DNA of 64,000 nt from Sphingobium scionense (GCF_014197035.1 NZ_JACIEU010000003.1:124001-188000), one strand, 5' to 3'; positions 28,966 through 38,270 are shown, counted from the first letter of the stretch. A program made the numbers and translations. The notes: generated by a model not told the origin, from the letters alone.

Positions 28966-29577
28966 TTACTCGCCTTCGCCCTCGGCGGCTTCGCCTTCGG
29001 CGCTCTTGAGAGCCGAGGGAGCGACGATGGTGGCGATGGTGAAGTCGCGGTCTTCGATCGCAGCCTTCGCGCCCTTGGGCAGGGTCACGGCGCTGATGTG
29101 GATCGAATCGCCGATTTCGAAGCCCTTGAGGTCGACGACGACGTCATCGGGGATCTCGGCGGCATCGACGACCAGTTCGACGTCGTGACGGACGACGTTG
29201 AGCACGCCACCCTTCTTGAGGCCGGGCGAGGCGTCTTCATTCTCGAAGCGCACCGGGACAGCGACGGTCACGGTGGCATGTTCCGAAACGCGCAGGAAGT
29301 CGGCGTGCAGCGGACGATCGGTCACGGGGTGGAAGGCCACATCCTTGGCGAGGGTGCGGACGGTCTTGCCGCCGACTTCGACCATGATGACCGAATTGAA
29401 GAAGTGACCGGTGCCGAGCTGCTTGTTGAGGAGCTTTTCCTCGACGTGGATCGACAGGGGTTCTTCGTTCATTCCATAGATGACGGCGGGTACGCGGCCC
29501 TCACGGCGGAGGGCGCGGGAGGCTCCCTTGCCTGCCCGATCGCGTGCCTCGGCCGACAGCGTAAGCTGCTCGCTCAT
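28966..29577 (-). CDS. rplY: 50S ribosomal protein L25/general stress protein Ctc
   Basis: A 203-residue long-form L25 that binds 5S rRNA. The N-terminal domain reads [20 protein letters not shown] then GRVPAVIYG; the C-terminal domain carries [17 protein letters not shown] and [19 protein letters not shown]. The tail is acidic and Glu/Gly/Ala-rich ([11 protein letters not shown]). The ATG at 29577 removes ten upstream residues that do not match the family. pth follows after a hairpin terminator. Confidence 0.95.
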   Translation of the reverse strand: MSEQLTLSAEARDRAGKGASRALRREGRVPAVIYGMNEEPLSIHVEEKLLNKQLGTGHFFNSVIMVEVGGKTVRTLAKDVAFHPVTDRPLHADFLRVSEHATVTVAVPVRFENEDASPGLKKGGVLNVVRHDVELVVDAAEIPDDVVVDLKGFEIGDSIHISAVTLPKGAKAAIEDRDFTIATIVAPSALKSAEGEAAEGEGE

Positions 29578-29691
29578 TGCGTGTCTCCAAAAGCAAATTT
29601 GATACATTTTCCCGCCACGCCTCCAGGGATGACCATCGCGGGAAGGCGGCCCTTTAGCAGAAAGCGGCGATAAAGCAAGTTTAGCGTTGGT

Positions 29692-30585
29692 CTATTGCAC
29701 GCGCGTGACCTTGTAGCCCTTGGCCTTGAGCAGATCGATCAGATTGTCCTTGCCGGTCAGGTGCCCGGCACCCACCGCGATGAAGGGGCGGCCCTTCAAC
29801 TTGTCGACCGCGCCGACCCAGTCGCGGTTGCGCGCGGTCAGGATCGCATCCTCGACCACCGGGTCGGGCTGCTCGCCATTCTGGTCCTCTTTCGCGATCG
29901 CCTCCATGTCGCCCTTGGCCCAGGCGGTCAGGATGCGATTATAGAGCGCCTTCATGTCCTTGGCTTCATGAACGGTCTGGATCAGCAGCTTGCGCTGCGC
30001 CGCTTCGGGCAGGCCGTCAAAGGCGCCGAACTGGCGCTCTATGGTTTCCAGGCCGCCGATCGGCCGGCCCTTGAAGGCGGCGATCAGGGCGGGTTCGACA
30101 CCATTTTCCTGGCTGACATTCAGGCTTTGCTGGGACGCGGCCGACAGCAGCATCGCCGCCGCCCAGCTTTCATAGCCCGACAGCGCCTGCGCGCTGGTGC
30201 CGCCTTCCTTGACGATCCGGTCGAGTTCGGGGCGCTCTCCCGCCGGCACGCGCGCGTCGAGCGCGGGCAGGTTGGGGCTGCGGCCCATGCTTTCGAACAG
30301 GCCAAGCGTCTTCTGCTGGTCCTGCAGGTCGGCGGCCTCCAGCACCAGTTGGTCGGCATCCTTCCACGCCTGCTTGATCGTCGGCGTCTGCCAGTCGACC
30401 CCTTCGGGCAGGACATGGATGGTGCCGAAGATCCAGCCGTCCAGGCCCGCTCGTTCGACCCGCCATAGCGCCGGTCCCTGTCCTGCCTCGACCTTGGGGG
30501 CAGGGGCCTTCTGCTGCTCGCTGCCACAGGCGGCCAGCAGGGTCAGGCCGCAGAGCGCCAGGAAGCGGATCATCCAGCGGTTCAT
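29692..30585 (-). CDS. TraB/GumN-family lipoprotein
   Basis: A 297-residue exported protein with a lipoprotein signal (MNRWMIRFLALCGLTLLAAC). TraB/GumN motifs are ALWRVERAGLDGWIFGTIHVLPEG near the N-terminus and FIAVGAGHLTGKDNLIDLL at the end. The paired GTIHV and GAGH signatures resemble Tiki-like proteases, so a metalloprotease role in the envelope is possible but unproven. The ATG follows AAGGA; the stop of a paralogous gene is 4 bp upstream. The two genes form a tandem pair of diverged duplicates. Confidence 0.85.
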   Translation of the reverse strand: MNRWMIRFLALCGLTLLAACGSEQQKAPAPKVEAGQGPALWRVERAGLDGWIFGTIHVLPEGVDWQTPTIKQAWKDADQLVLEAADLQDQQKTLGLFESMGRSPNLPALDARVPAGERPELDRIVKEGGTSAQALSGYESWAAAMLLSAASQQSLNVSQENGVEPALIAAFKGRPIGGLETIERQFGAFDGLPEAAQRKLLIQTVHEAKDMKALYNRILTAWAKGDMEAIAKEDQNGEQPDPVVEDAILTARNRDWVGAVDKLKGRPFIAVGAGHLTGKDNLIDLLKAKGYKVTRVQ

Positions 30586-30589
30586 CAAC

Positions 30590-31516
30590 TTACTTTCCTT
30601 GCTTTACGCGGGTGCTGGCGATGCCGAGCGCCTTCAACTGATCCTGCACGCTGCCCTTGCCGGCCAGATGGCCCGCGCCGACGGCGACGAATATGGTGCC
30701 CGGCTGGTCCAGCCGCGCCTTGATCCACTTGGCCCAATTGGCGTTGCGGTTGATCAGCAGCACCTGCGCCAGTTCCGGCGTGGCTTTGAGCGAATCATTC
30801 ATCTCGTCCGCCAGCTTTTCCGGCTGGCCGGTCTGCCAGTGGTTGAGCAGGGCGGCGAACTCGCCTTCCATCCCGTCCATGCCCTCGACCGTGGCATTTA
30901 GAAACTGGACCTGCTGCGCCATCGGCAGGTCGGCGAAGAAATTGAGCTGCTGCTCCACCGTTTCCAGCGCGCCGACCTTCTTGCTGGCCTTCTGTGCGGC
31001 GGCGCGCAATATCTTCTCCGCACCGATGTCGGACTGATAGCCCAGCTTCTGCAGCGGCGCGACGGACAGGATCATGCCCGCCATCCACGGATTGAACGCC
31101 TCGAACGACTGCCAGGGCACGCCGGCACCTACCATCGCCGCGCGATATTTCTGCGCGGCCTCGGGGGAGAGGCGGGTGGACAGGGCGACCCGATCGGTCG
31201 CCATCGCCTTGCCCGCCATCATCTGCGCCATCTCGCCGGGATTGTCGGGTTCGATGATTTCCAGCACCAGTTCGTCCGACGCGTCGAACGCCTGCTTAAC
31301 CCCGCCCTTGAACCAGTCGATCCCCGGTTTCAGCACATGGACCGTGCCGAACAGATAGATGGTCGTGTCGTCATCCTTCACCTGCCACAGGGCAGGGGCG
31401 ACGTTGACGGCGATGTTGACGGGTTCGCGGGCGGCGACGGGCTGGGTCTGGCCCCAGGCGCCGAGCAGCAAAAGTCCCGCGGAAAGCCAGCGGGACGGGA
31501 AAGCGGTCAGTCTCAT
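30590..31516 (-). CDS. TraB/GumN-family exported protein, paralogue
   Basis: A 308-residue protein with signal peptide MRLTAFPSRWLSAGLLLLGA and no lipobox, so probably soluble in the periplasm. Family motifs are ALWQVKDDDTTIYLFGTVHVLKPG and IFVAVGAGHLAGKGSVQDQL. It shares layout with the lipoprotein encoded next (GTIHV/GTVHV, QTVHEAKD versus NATVEGMDG). One may be anchored and the other free. The pair is divergent from glyQ. Confidence 0.85.
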   Translation of the reverse strand: MRLTAFPSRWLSAGLLLLGAWGQTQPVAAREPVNIAVNVAPALWQVKDDDTTIYLFGTVHVLKPGIDWFKGGVKQAFDASDELVLEIIEPDNPGEMAQMMAGKAMATDRVALSTRLSPEAAQKYRAAMVGAGVPWQSFEAFNPWMAGMILSVAPLQKLGYQSDIGAEKILRAAAQKASKKVGALETVEQQLNFFADLPMAQQVQFLNATVEGMDGMEGEFAALLNHWQTGQPEKLADEMNDSLKATPELAQVLLINRNANWAKWIKARLDQPGTIFVAVGAGHLAGKGSVQDQLKALGIASTRVKQGK

Positions 31517-31650
31517 ATCCCTTCCATGCGGGCGCCGGGCGCGCAGGGCAAGCGGCTTAACCCTGTTCGACGCCGCTTTTCCTTGACCCTTGGCCCGGCC
31601 TGCGCCAAGGCGCGCGACATCTGAAGAACGCTATTTTACGAGGACCATCC

Positions 31651-32523
31651 GTGGCTGAAGGCAAGGCGCTTTCCTTCCAGGACCTGATCCTGACCCTGCA
31701 CGCTTATTGGGGCAAGCAGGGCTGCGTCATCCTGCAACCCTATGACATGGAAGTGGGCGCGGGCACCTTCCACCCGGCAACCACGCTGCGCAGCCTGGGG
31801 CCAAAGCCCTGGAACGCGGCCTATGTCCAGCCCAGCCGCCGTCCGACCGACGGCCGTTATGGCGAGAACCCGAACCGGCTGCAGCATTATTACCAATATC
31901 AGGTGATCATGAAGCCCAGCCCTGCGAACCTGCAGGAGCTGTATCTGGGCAGCCTCAGGGAAATCGGCATTGATCCGCTGGTCCATGACATCCGCTTTGT
32001 CGAGGATGACTGGGAAAGTCCGACGCTCGGCGCCTGGGGCCTGGGCTGGGAAGTCTGGTGCGACGGCATGGAAGTCACCCAGTTCACCTATTTCCAGCAG
32101 ATGGGCGGCTATGACTGCAAGCCGGTCGCGGGCGAGCTGACCTACGGCCTGGAACGCCTTGCCATGTATATTCAGGGCGTGGACAGCGTCTATGACCTGA
32201 AGTTCAACGACCAGGGCGTCACCTATGGCGACGTGTTCCTGGAAAATGAGCGGCAGATGTCGAAGTGGAATTTCGAGGTCGCCGACACCGAAAAGCTGTT
32301 CCGCTGGTTCAAGGACTGCAAGGCCGAATATGACCAGTGCATCGCCAATGATGTGCCGCTCGCGGCCTTCGAGCAGGCGATCAAGGCCAGTCACACCTTC
32401 AATCTGCTGCAGGCGCGCGGCGTGATCTCCGTGCAGGAACGCGCCAGCTATATGGGCCAGGTCCGCGACATGGCGAAGGGTAGCTGCGAAGCGTGGATGA
32501 AGACCAACGGATGGACCGCCTGA
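31651..32523 (+). CDS. glyQ: Glycyl-tRNA synthetase alpha subunit
   Basis: A 290-residue catalytic subunit of the heterotetrameric glycyl-tRNA synthetase. The N-terminal [20 protein letters not shown], the motif 2-like [19 protein letters not shown], and [19 protein letters not shown] are strongly conserved. The start is GTG 31651 with GAGG about 7 bp upstream. glyS follows after 106 bp that hold a palindromic repeat. Confidence is very high. Confidence 0.96.
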   Translation: MAEGKALSFQDLILTLHAYWGKQGCVILQPYDMEVGAGTFHPATTLRSLGPKPWNAAYVQPSRRPTDGRYGENPNRLQHYYQYQVIMKPSPANLQELYLGSLREIGIDPLVHDIRFVEDDWESPTLGAWGLGWEVWCDGMEVTQFTYFQQMGGYDCKPVAGELTYGLERLAMYIQGVDSVYDLKFNDQGVTYGDVFLENERQMSKWNFEVADTEKLFRWFKDCKAEYDQCIANDVPLAAFEQAIKASHTFNLLQARGVISVQERASYMGQVRDMAKGSCEAWMKTNGWTA

Positions 32524-32540
32524 TGACCATGAATAATATC

Positions 32541-32614
32541 GTCATCCCAGCGAAGGCTGGGATCTCGGGCCATGTGGCACTGCATTCGCTCGCGGCCCCA
32601 GCCTGCGCTGGGGC
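32541..32614. repeat. Two-hairpin palindromic (REP-like) element between glyQ and glyS
   Basis: Two hairpins share the core CCAGC-N4-GCTGG. The first has arms at 32544-32551 and 32556-32563 (ATCCCAGC / GCTGGGAT). The second has arms at 32595-32602 and 32607-32614 (GCCCCAGC / GCTGGGGC). The sequence would read VIPAKAGISG in one frame, the familiar translated REP signature. A related copy lies inside glyS at 34550. It could form a stable structure in the glyQ-glyS transcript. Confidence 0.8.
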
Positions 32615-32629
32615 TTCGGAGGAAATCGC

Positions 32630-34900
32630 ATGACCGATTTCCTCCTCGAACTGCGCTGCGAGGAAATTCCCGCGCGCATGCAATTGAAGGCGTCCGACGA
32701 TCTGGCCCGCCTCTTCACCGAGGAACTGGCCAAGGCCGGGCTCAAGCCCGCGTCGATCGACAGTTTCGTCACGCCGCGCCGCCTGGCGCTGATCGCCCGC
32801 GACCTGCCGCTGGAAACCGCGGCGGTCAGCGAGGAGTTCAAAGGCCCCCGCACCAGTGCTCCGGCGCAGGCGCTTGAAGGCTTTCTGCGCAAGACCGGCC
32901 TGGCCCAGGATCAGCTTGAGGATCGCGACGGCGTCTGGTTCGCCGTGGTGAACAAGCCCGGCCGCGCCACCACCGACGTGCTGGCCGAAGCCGTACCGGC
33001 GGTGATCCGCGCCTTCCCCTGGCCCAAGTCGATGCGCTGGGGCGCGGCCAGCGCCACCACCGAAAGCCTGCGCTGGGTCCGCCCGCTGCAGGGCATCATC
33101 GCGCTGCTGGGTGGCGAAATGGTGCCGTTGTCGATCGAAGGGATCGAGGCTGGCCGCGAGACGGTGGGGCATCGCTTCCATTCGACCGGCGCGATCCGCA
33201 TCGACGGCGCCGATGACTATGCCGACAAGCTGCGAGCGGCCCATGTCATCGTCTCGCATCAGGAGCGTCAGGCGATCATCGAGGCGAAGGCCGGCGAAGC
33301 TGCCGCGGCCAAGGGCTATAGCGTGATCGAGGACAAGGGCCTGGTCGCGGAAAATGCCGGCCTGACCGAATGGCCGGTGCCCTTGCTGGGCGATTTCGAT
33401 CCGGAATTTCTTGAGGTTCCGCCTGAAGTCATTCAGCTAACCCTGCGGATCAACCAGAAATATTTCGTCCTGCGTGACGCTGCTGGGAAGCTGGCCCCGG
33501 CCTTCATCTGCACCGCCAATATCGAGGCGAAGGATGGCGGCGTGGCGATTGTCGCCGGCAACCGCAAGGTGCTGGCCGCGCGCCTCAGCGACGCCCGTTT
33601 CTTCTGGCAACAGGACCGCAAGACCCCGCTCGCCGATCAGGCGAAGAAGCTTGGCCGCATCACCTTCCATGAGAAGCTGGGCACCGTCGCCGACAAGGTC
33701 GAGCGCGTCGCCAAGCTGGCCGAATGGCTGGCGAGCGAAGGCATCGTGCCGAACTGCGACCCGGCGCTGGCGCGTCAGGCGGCGGAACTGTGCAAGGCGG
33801 ACCTCGTCACCGAAATGGTCGGCGAATTCCCCGAACTGCAGGGCGTGATGGGTGGCTATTATGCCCGTGCCGAAGGTCTGCCGGATGTTGTCGCCGACGC
33901 GATCCGCGATCATTATAAGCCGGTCGGGCAGGGCGATGACGTCCCCACCGCGCCGGTCACGGTGGCGGTCAGCCTGGCGGACAAGCTGGATACGTTGGTC
34001 GGATTCTTCGGCATCGAACAGGGGCCGACTGGGTCGAAGGATCCTTTCGCTCTCCGCCGTGCGGCGTTGTCGATCCTGCGCCTGCTGGAACAGAGCAACC
34101 TGCGCCTGAACTTGAAGAAGGTCCATGCCGAGGCGCTGAGCGATCATGTCTATCGCCACGTGTTCCTGAACACCAAGGCGTTGGCGGATGTCGATGCACA
34201 GACGTTGGCCAAGTTCGGTTTCGATCCCGGGAAGGTGACCGATGTCGAATGGCAGGCGGCCAATCTTGCACGACCGGAAATCAAGTCCTTTGTCGGCGCT
34301 TTCGCTGCATCGGACGTGCCCTTCCTCGACTTCTTCGCTGATCGCCTCAAGGTCCAGCAGAAGGAAGCCGGCGTTCGTCACGACCTGATCGACGCGGTGT
34401 TCGCGCTGGGCGGCGAGGACGACCTTGTTCGCCTGCTCGCTCGCGTGAAGGCGCTTCAATCCTTCGTCGCGACCGATGACGGTGCCAATCTGCTCGCGGG
34501 TTACAAGCGCGCTGCCAATATCCTCAAGAAGGAAGCGCCCGATCTGACCGTCACCCCAGCGAAGGCTGGGGTCTCGGGCGATGGTGCGCCGACGCCTGAG
34601 ATGCCAGCTTCCGCTGGCATGACGAATTTGGGACTTTCCTATCAACCCGAAAAGGCGGAAGCTGATCTGATCGCTGCGCTCGACGCGGCGGAACCGCAGG
34701 CGGCACAGGCTGTCGCGGCCGAGGAGTTTGAAGGCGCCATGGCTGCGCTCGCGACGCTCCGTGCGCCGATCGACGCCTTCTTTGAGACCGTGACGGTGAA
34801 TGATGCTGATCCGGCGAAGCGCACGACTCGCCTCGCGCTGCTGGCGCGGGTCCGTGATGCAGTGCACAATGTCGCCGACTTTTCGAAGATTACAGGATAA
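32630..34900 (+). CDS. glyS: Glycyl-tRNA synthetase beta subunit with an in-frame repeat insertion
   Basis: A 756-residue subunit for tRNA binding and positioning. The start MTDFLLELRCEEIPARM and FVTPRRLALIARDLP are typical. FPWPKSMRWG, TESLRWVRPL, RINQKYFVL, and DARFFWQQDRKTPL follow in family order. The C-terminal anticodon-binding-like region contains an extra stretch at residues 641-665, beginning VTPAKAGVSG and ending PASAGMT, encoded by a palindromic repeat. Flanking family sequence (NLLAGYKRAANILKKEAPD before, YQPEKAEADLIAALDAAEP after) continues normally, so the gene is probably functional. The protein is longer than the roughly 690 residues of E. coli GlyS. Confidence 0.95.
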   Translation: MTDFLLELRCEEIPARMQLKASDDLARLFTEELAKAGLKPASIDSFVTPRRLALIARDLPLETAAVSEEFKGPRTSAPAQALEGFLRKTGLAQDQLEDRDGVWFAVVNKPGRATTDVLAEAVPAVIRAFPWPKSMRWGAASATTESLRWVRPLQGIIALLGGEMVPLSIEGIEAGRETVGHRFHSTGAIRIDGADDYADKLRAAHVIVSHQERQAIIEAKAGEAAAAKGYSVIEDKGLVAENAGLTEWPVPLLGDFDPEFLEVPPEVIQLTLRINQKYFVLRDAAGKLAPAFICTANIEAKDGGVAIVAGNRKVLAARLSDARFFWQQDRKTPLADQAKKLGRITFHEKLGTVADKVERVAKLAEWLASEGIVPNCDPALARQAAELCKADLVTEMVGEFPELQGVMGGYYARAEGLPDVVADAIRDHYKPVGQGDDVPTAPVTVAVSLADKLDTLVGFFGIEQGPTGSKDPFALRRAALSILRLLEQSNLRLNLKKVHAEALSDHVYRHVFLNTKALADVDAQTLAKFGFDPGKVTDVEWQAANLARPEIKSFVGAFAASDVPFLDFFADRLKVQQKEAGVRHDLIDAVFALGGEDDLVRLLARVKALQSFVATDDGANLLAGYKRAANILKKEAPDLTVTPAKAGVSGDGAPTPEMPASAGMTNLGLSYQPEKAEADLIAALDAAEPQAAQAVAAEEFEGAMAALATLRAPIDAFFETVTVNDADPAKRTTRLALLARVRDAVHNVADFSKITG
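34550..34624. repeat. Palindromic repeat inserted in frame in glyS
   Basis: This resembles the element at 32541: its first 34 bases differ at only three positions. Hairpin one has arms at 34554-34560 and 34565-34571 (CCCCAGC / GCTGGGG). Hairpin two has arms at 34601-34608 and 34613-34620 (ATGCCAGC / GCTGGCAT). Compared with the intergenic copy the stems change on both sides (T-A to C-G), so pairing is preserved. It adds about 25 codons without a stop or frameshift. Confidence 0.8.
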
Positions 34901-34973
34901 GGAAACGAAATTCCAAAATCTGCGGGAAATATGCGAAGTTAAGCGGGATAAGTCCTATCCCCTAATGGTCTAA

Positions 34974-34998
34974 GCCGCTAATTGCGGCATTATTATTG
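34974..34998 (+). terminator. Possible terminator after glyS
   Basis: A short 5-bp stem GCCGC/GCGGC (34974-34978, 34984-34988) with a 5-nt loop precedes ATTATTATT. A second small stem, GGGATA/TATCCC, lies just before it. Both fall in the 139-bp gap before ppdK. The stem is short, so partial read-through into ppdK is plausible. Confidence 0.4.
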
Positions 34999-35039
34999 CA
35001 TCGCACAACTCGGCAATCAGTGCAGGGAGAGCCGGAACT

Positions 35040-37739
35040 ATGGTTATGACGGAAGAGGCCCAGATGAGCATCACTTCGACGCGCTATGTCTATCGTTTTG
35101 GCGGCGGCGTGAACGACGGTGGTAAGGGCGACAAGAATCTGCTGGGCGGCAAGGGCGCCAACCTTGACGGCATGGCCGCGATCGGCCTGCCGGTGCCCCC
35201 GGGCTTCACCATCACCACCGAAATGTGCACCCGCTATTATACCGACTGTGGCGTCTATCCCGAAAGCCTGAAGGCGGAAGTCGCCAATGGCATCGCCCAT
35301 ATCGAGGCTGTCACCGGCAAGAAATTCGGCGACGCCGCCGATCCGCTGTTGGTCTCGGTCCGCTCGGGCGCGCGCATCTCGATGCCGGGCATGATGGACA
35401 CCGTCCTCAACCTCGGCCTCAATGACGAGACCGTTCTGGGCCTGGCCGCGGCATCGGGCGACGAGCGTTTCGCCTGGGACAGCTATCGCCGCTTCATCCA
35501 GATGTATTCGGACGTGGTGCTCGAACTCGATCATGGCGCGTTCGAGGAAGCCCTTGAAATCGCCAAGGAAGATCAGGGCTACACGCTCGACACCGAACTG
35601 ACTGCCGACGACTGGAAGGCGCTGGTTGCCGAATATAAGGCACTCGTCCAAAAGCTCTGGAACAAGCCTTTCCCGCAGGGCGTGCATGACCAGCTCTGGG
35701 GCGCGATCTCGGCTGTGTTCGGATCGTGGCAGGCCGACCGTGCCAAGGTCTATCGCCGCCTGAACTCGATTCCGGGCGACTGGGGCACCGCCGTCAATGT
35801 GCAGGCGATGGTGTTCGGCAATATGGGCGACACCTCGGCCACCGGCGTTGCCTTCACCCGCGACCCGGCCACCGGCGAGAATGCCTATTATGGCGAATAT
35901 CTGATCAACGCCCAGGGCGAGGATGTCGTCGCCGGCATCCGCACCCCGCAATATCTGACCCTTCAGGCGCGCGAGCGGGCAGGGGCCAAGCCGCTGTCGA
36001 TGGAAGAGGCGATGCCGGAAACCTATGCCGAACTGGCACGGGTGTTCGACATCCTCGAAACCCATTATCGCGACATGCAGGACATCGAATTCACGGTGCA
36101 GCAGGGCAAGCTCTGGATGCTCCAGACACGCTCGGGCAAGCGCACGGCCAAGGCCGCGCTCAAGATCGCCGTCGATATGGCTAATGAGGGCCTGATCACC
36201 GAGGAAGAAGCCGTCGCCCGCGTCGATCCCGCCGCGCTCGACCAGCTTCTGCACCCCACGCTTGATCCCAAGGCGCCGCGCGATGTGCTGACCAAGGGGC
36301 TGCCGGCTTCGCCGGGCGCGGCCAGCGGCCTTATCGTCTTCGATGCCGACACCGCCGAGCGTCGCAACGAACTGGGCGATGCGGTCATCCTGGTCCGCGT
36401 CGAAACCAGTCCTGAAGACATCCATGGCATGCACGCGGCCAAGGGCATCCTGACCGCGCGCGGGGGCATGACCAGCCACGCCGCCGTGGTGGCGCGCGGT
36501 ATGGGCCGTCCCTGCGTCTCGGGCGCGGGCAGCCTGTCGATTGACAGCAAGGCCAAGATCCTGCGGATCGGCAACCGGGAGCTGAAGGAAGGCGACATCC
36601 TGACCATCGACGGCGCCACCGGCGAAGTCATGGCGGGCGAAGTGCCGACCGTGCAGCCCGAACTGGCCGGTGACTTCGGCATCCTGATGGAATGGGCCGA
36701 CAAGGTCCGTCGCCTCAAGGTGCGCGCCAATGCCGAAACGCCGCTCGACTGCCAGACCGCGCGCGATTTCGGTGCCGAGGGCGTGGGCCTGTGCCGGACA
36801 GAGCATATGTTCTTCGACGCAGCCCGCATCACCGCCGTGCGCGAGATGATCCTGGCCGACAGCGAGAAGGGTCGCCGCGCTGCACTCGACAAGCTGTTGC
36901 CCGAACAGCGCGACGATTTCGCCCAGATTTTCATGGTGATGGCCGGCCTGCCCGTGACCATCCGCCTGCTCGACCCGCCGCTGCACGAATTCCTGCCGCA
37001 TGGCGAAGCGGAATTCGAGGAAGTGGCCAAGGGTGCTGGCGTCAGCGTCGAAACGCTCAAGCGCCGCGCGGCCGAACTGCATGAATTCAACCCGATGCTG
37101 GGCCATCGCGGTTGCCGTCTGGGCGTGACCTATCCCGAAATCTACGAGATGCAGGCCCGCGCCATCTTCGAAGCCGCGCTGATCGTGAAGCAGCGCAGCG
37201 GCGAAGCGCCGATCCCCGAAGTCATGATCCCGCTCGTTGCGACCCGCAAGGAACTGGAACTGATGAAGGCGATCGTCGATCAGGTCGCCAAGGATGTCTT
37301 CGCCGAGCAGGGCGCGTCGGTCGACTATCTGGTCGGCACGATGATCGAACTGCCCCGCGCGGCGCTCAAGGCCGGCGAGATCGCCGAAGTCGGCGAATTC
37401 TTCTCCTTCGGCACCAACGACCTGACGCAGACCACGATCGGTATCAGCCGTGACGATGCCGGTCGCTTCCTGACGCAATATGTCGACAAGGGCATCTTCG
37501 CTCGCGATCCGTTCGTCAGCATCGATGTGGAGGGCGTGGGCCAGCTCATCGAACTGGCGGCCGAACGCGGCCGGGCTGCCCGCCCTGGCATCAAGCTGGG
37601 CATCTGCGGGGAACATGGCGGCGATCCGGCGTCGATCGCCTTCTGCGAGGCTACCGGCCTCGATTATGTCTCGGCCTCGCCCTATCGCGTGCCGATCGCC
37701 CGCCTGGCCGCCGCGCAGGCGGCTCTGGCGAACAAGTAA
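35040..37739 (+). CDS. ppdK: Pyruvate, phosphate dikinase
   Basis: An 899-residue enzyme interconverting pyruvate, ATP and phosphate with phosphoenolpyruvate, AMP and pyrophosphate. The ATP-grasp part begins YVYRFGGG with LLGGKGANLDGMA and SVRSGARISMPGMMDT. The swivelling phosphohistidine domain has GGMTSHAAVVARGMG. The PEP/pyruvate barrel ends with FSFGTNDLTQTT and LGICGEHGGD with the catalytic cysteine. GGAG lies 10 bp before the ATG at 35040; ATGs at 35046 and 35064 are alternatives. Its position after glyQS recurs in sphingomonads. A strong terminator follows. Confidence 0.95.
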   Translation: MVMTEEAQMSITSTRYVYRFGGGVNDGGKGDKNLLGGKGANLDGMAAIGLPVPPGFTITTEMCTRYYTDCGVYPESLKAEVANGIAHIEAVTGKKFGDAADPLLVSVRSGARISMPGMMDTVLNLGLNDETVLGLAAASGDERFAWDSYRRFIQMYSDVVLELDHGAFEEALEIAKEDQGYTLDTELTADDWKALVAEYKALVQKLWNKPFPQGVHDQLWGAISAVFGSWQADRAKVYRRLNSIPGDWGTAVNVQAMVFGNMGDTSATGVAFTRDPATGENAYYGEYLINAQGEDVVAGIRTPQYLTLQARERAGAKPLSMEEAMPETYAELARVFDILETHYRDMQDIEFTVQQGKLWMLQTRSGKRTAKAALKIAVDMANEGLITEEEAVARVDPAALDQLLHPTLDPKAPRDVLTKGLPASPGAASGLIVFDADTAERRNELGDAVILVRVETSPEDIHGMHAAKGILTARGGMTSHAAVVARGMGRPCVSGAGSLSIDSKAKILRIGNRELKEGDILTIDGATGEVMAGEVPTVQPELAGDFGILMEWADKVRRLKVRANAETPLDCQTARDFGAEGVGLCRTEHMFFDAARITAVREMILADSEKGRRAALDKLLPEQRDDFAQIFMVMAGLPVTIRLLDPPLHEFLPHGEAEFEEVAKGAGVSVETLKRRAAELHEFNPMLGHRGCRLGVTYPEIYEMQARAIFEAALIVKQRSGEAPIPEVMIPLVATRKELELMKAIVDQVAKDVFAEQGASVDYLVGTMIELPRAALKAGEIAEVGEFFSFGTNDLTQTTIGISRDDAGRFLTQYVDKGIFARDPFVSIDVEGVGQLIELAAERGRAARPGIKLGICGEHGGDPASIAFCEATGLDYVSASPYRVPIARLAAAQAALANK

Positions 37740-37746
37740 GAGGAAC

Positions 37747-37775
37747 GGGCGGGAGGCAAACTCCCGCCCTTCTTC
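37747..37775 (+). terminator. Rho-independent terminator after ppdK
   Basis: A perfect 9-bp GC-rich stem (GGGCGGGAG / CTCCCGCCC) at 37747-37755 and 37761-37769 with loop GCAAA, followed by TTCTTC. It lies 8 bp after the ppdK stop and 4 bp before the end of the convergent membrane-protein gene; an opposite-strand T-tract is lacking. Confidence 0.85.
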
Positions 37776-37778
37776 ATT

Positions 37779-38270
37779 TCAGGCCTGACCAGTCAGGCGG
37801 CTCAGCAGGCCGGGCTTCTCGCCCCGTTCCAGTGCGCTGGCCTGGCCACGCCAGTCTTCATGCGCGATCGTGCCGGGTTTGAGGCCGAGCCGCGCCTCCA
37901 GCGTCGCCTCCTGCTCGCCATTCAGCGCCGCGATCTGGCCATAGCGGTGATAGCCTGCCTCGTTGAGCGCGATCTCCTGTGTCTGACTAATGCCGTTGAT
38001 CCGGCTGAGGTCATCACGGCCATGCACGCCGCCCGCTACTGCCGTTGCGGTGCCGGGGGCGATCGGCGCGGATTGCCGCTCCAGTTCGCCAATGCGCTCA
38101 TTGGCGGCCTTCAGCCGCGCATCGCGATCTCGGATGGCATGGTGGTGGGCGCTCTGTTCCTCGCGCCACAGGCGCTTATATTTGCCCCTGCCGCTCATCA
38201 TCAGGCCCAGTACCAACCCGGCCAGCAGCGCCACCAGCAGCAGCGCAATCTCATTGGGTGTGAAGATCAT
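37779..38270 (-). CDS. Membrane-anchored protein with helix-hairpin-helix-like domain
   Basis: A protein of 163 residues. One transmembrane helix (IALLLVALLAGLVLGLMM) is followed by a basic/coiled region (YKRLWREEQSAHHHAIRDRD, then NERIGELERQ). The C-terminus reads DDLSRINGISQTQEIALNEAG, then YHRYGQIAALN and LGLKPGTIAHEDW. That pattern matches the helix-hairpin-helix-like domain found attached to NuoE or ribosomal L21 in some alphaproteobacteria. AAAGGA lies 7 bp before the ATG at 38270. The role is unknown; nucleic-acid binding at the membrane is only a suggestion. Confidence 0.6.
   Translation of the reverse strand: MIFTPNEIALLLVALLAGLVLGLMMSGRGKYKRLWREEQSAHHHAIRDRDARLKAANERIGELERQSAPIAPGTATAVAGGVHGRDDLSRINGISQTQEIALNEAGYHRYGQIAALNGEQEATLEARLGLKPGTIAHEDWRGQASALERGEKPGLLSRLTGQA

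Noticed and set aside
34962..37616. Long - strand open frame (884 codons) opposite ppdK
   Set aside because: The ppdK frame has all catalytic motifs; the opposite frame is a mirror of its codon use with no recognisable features.
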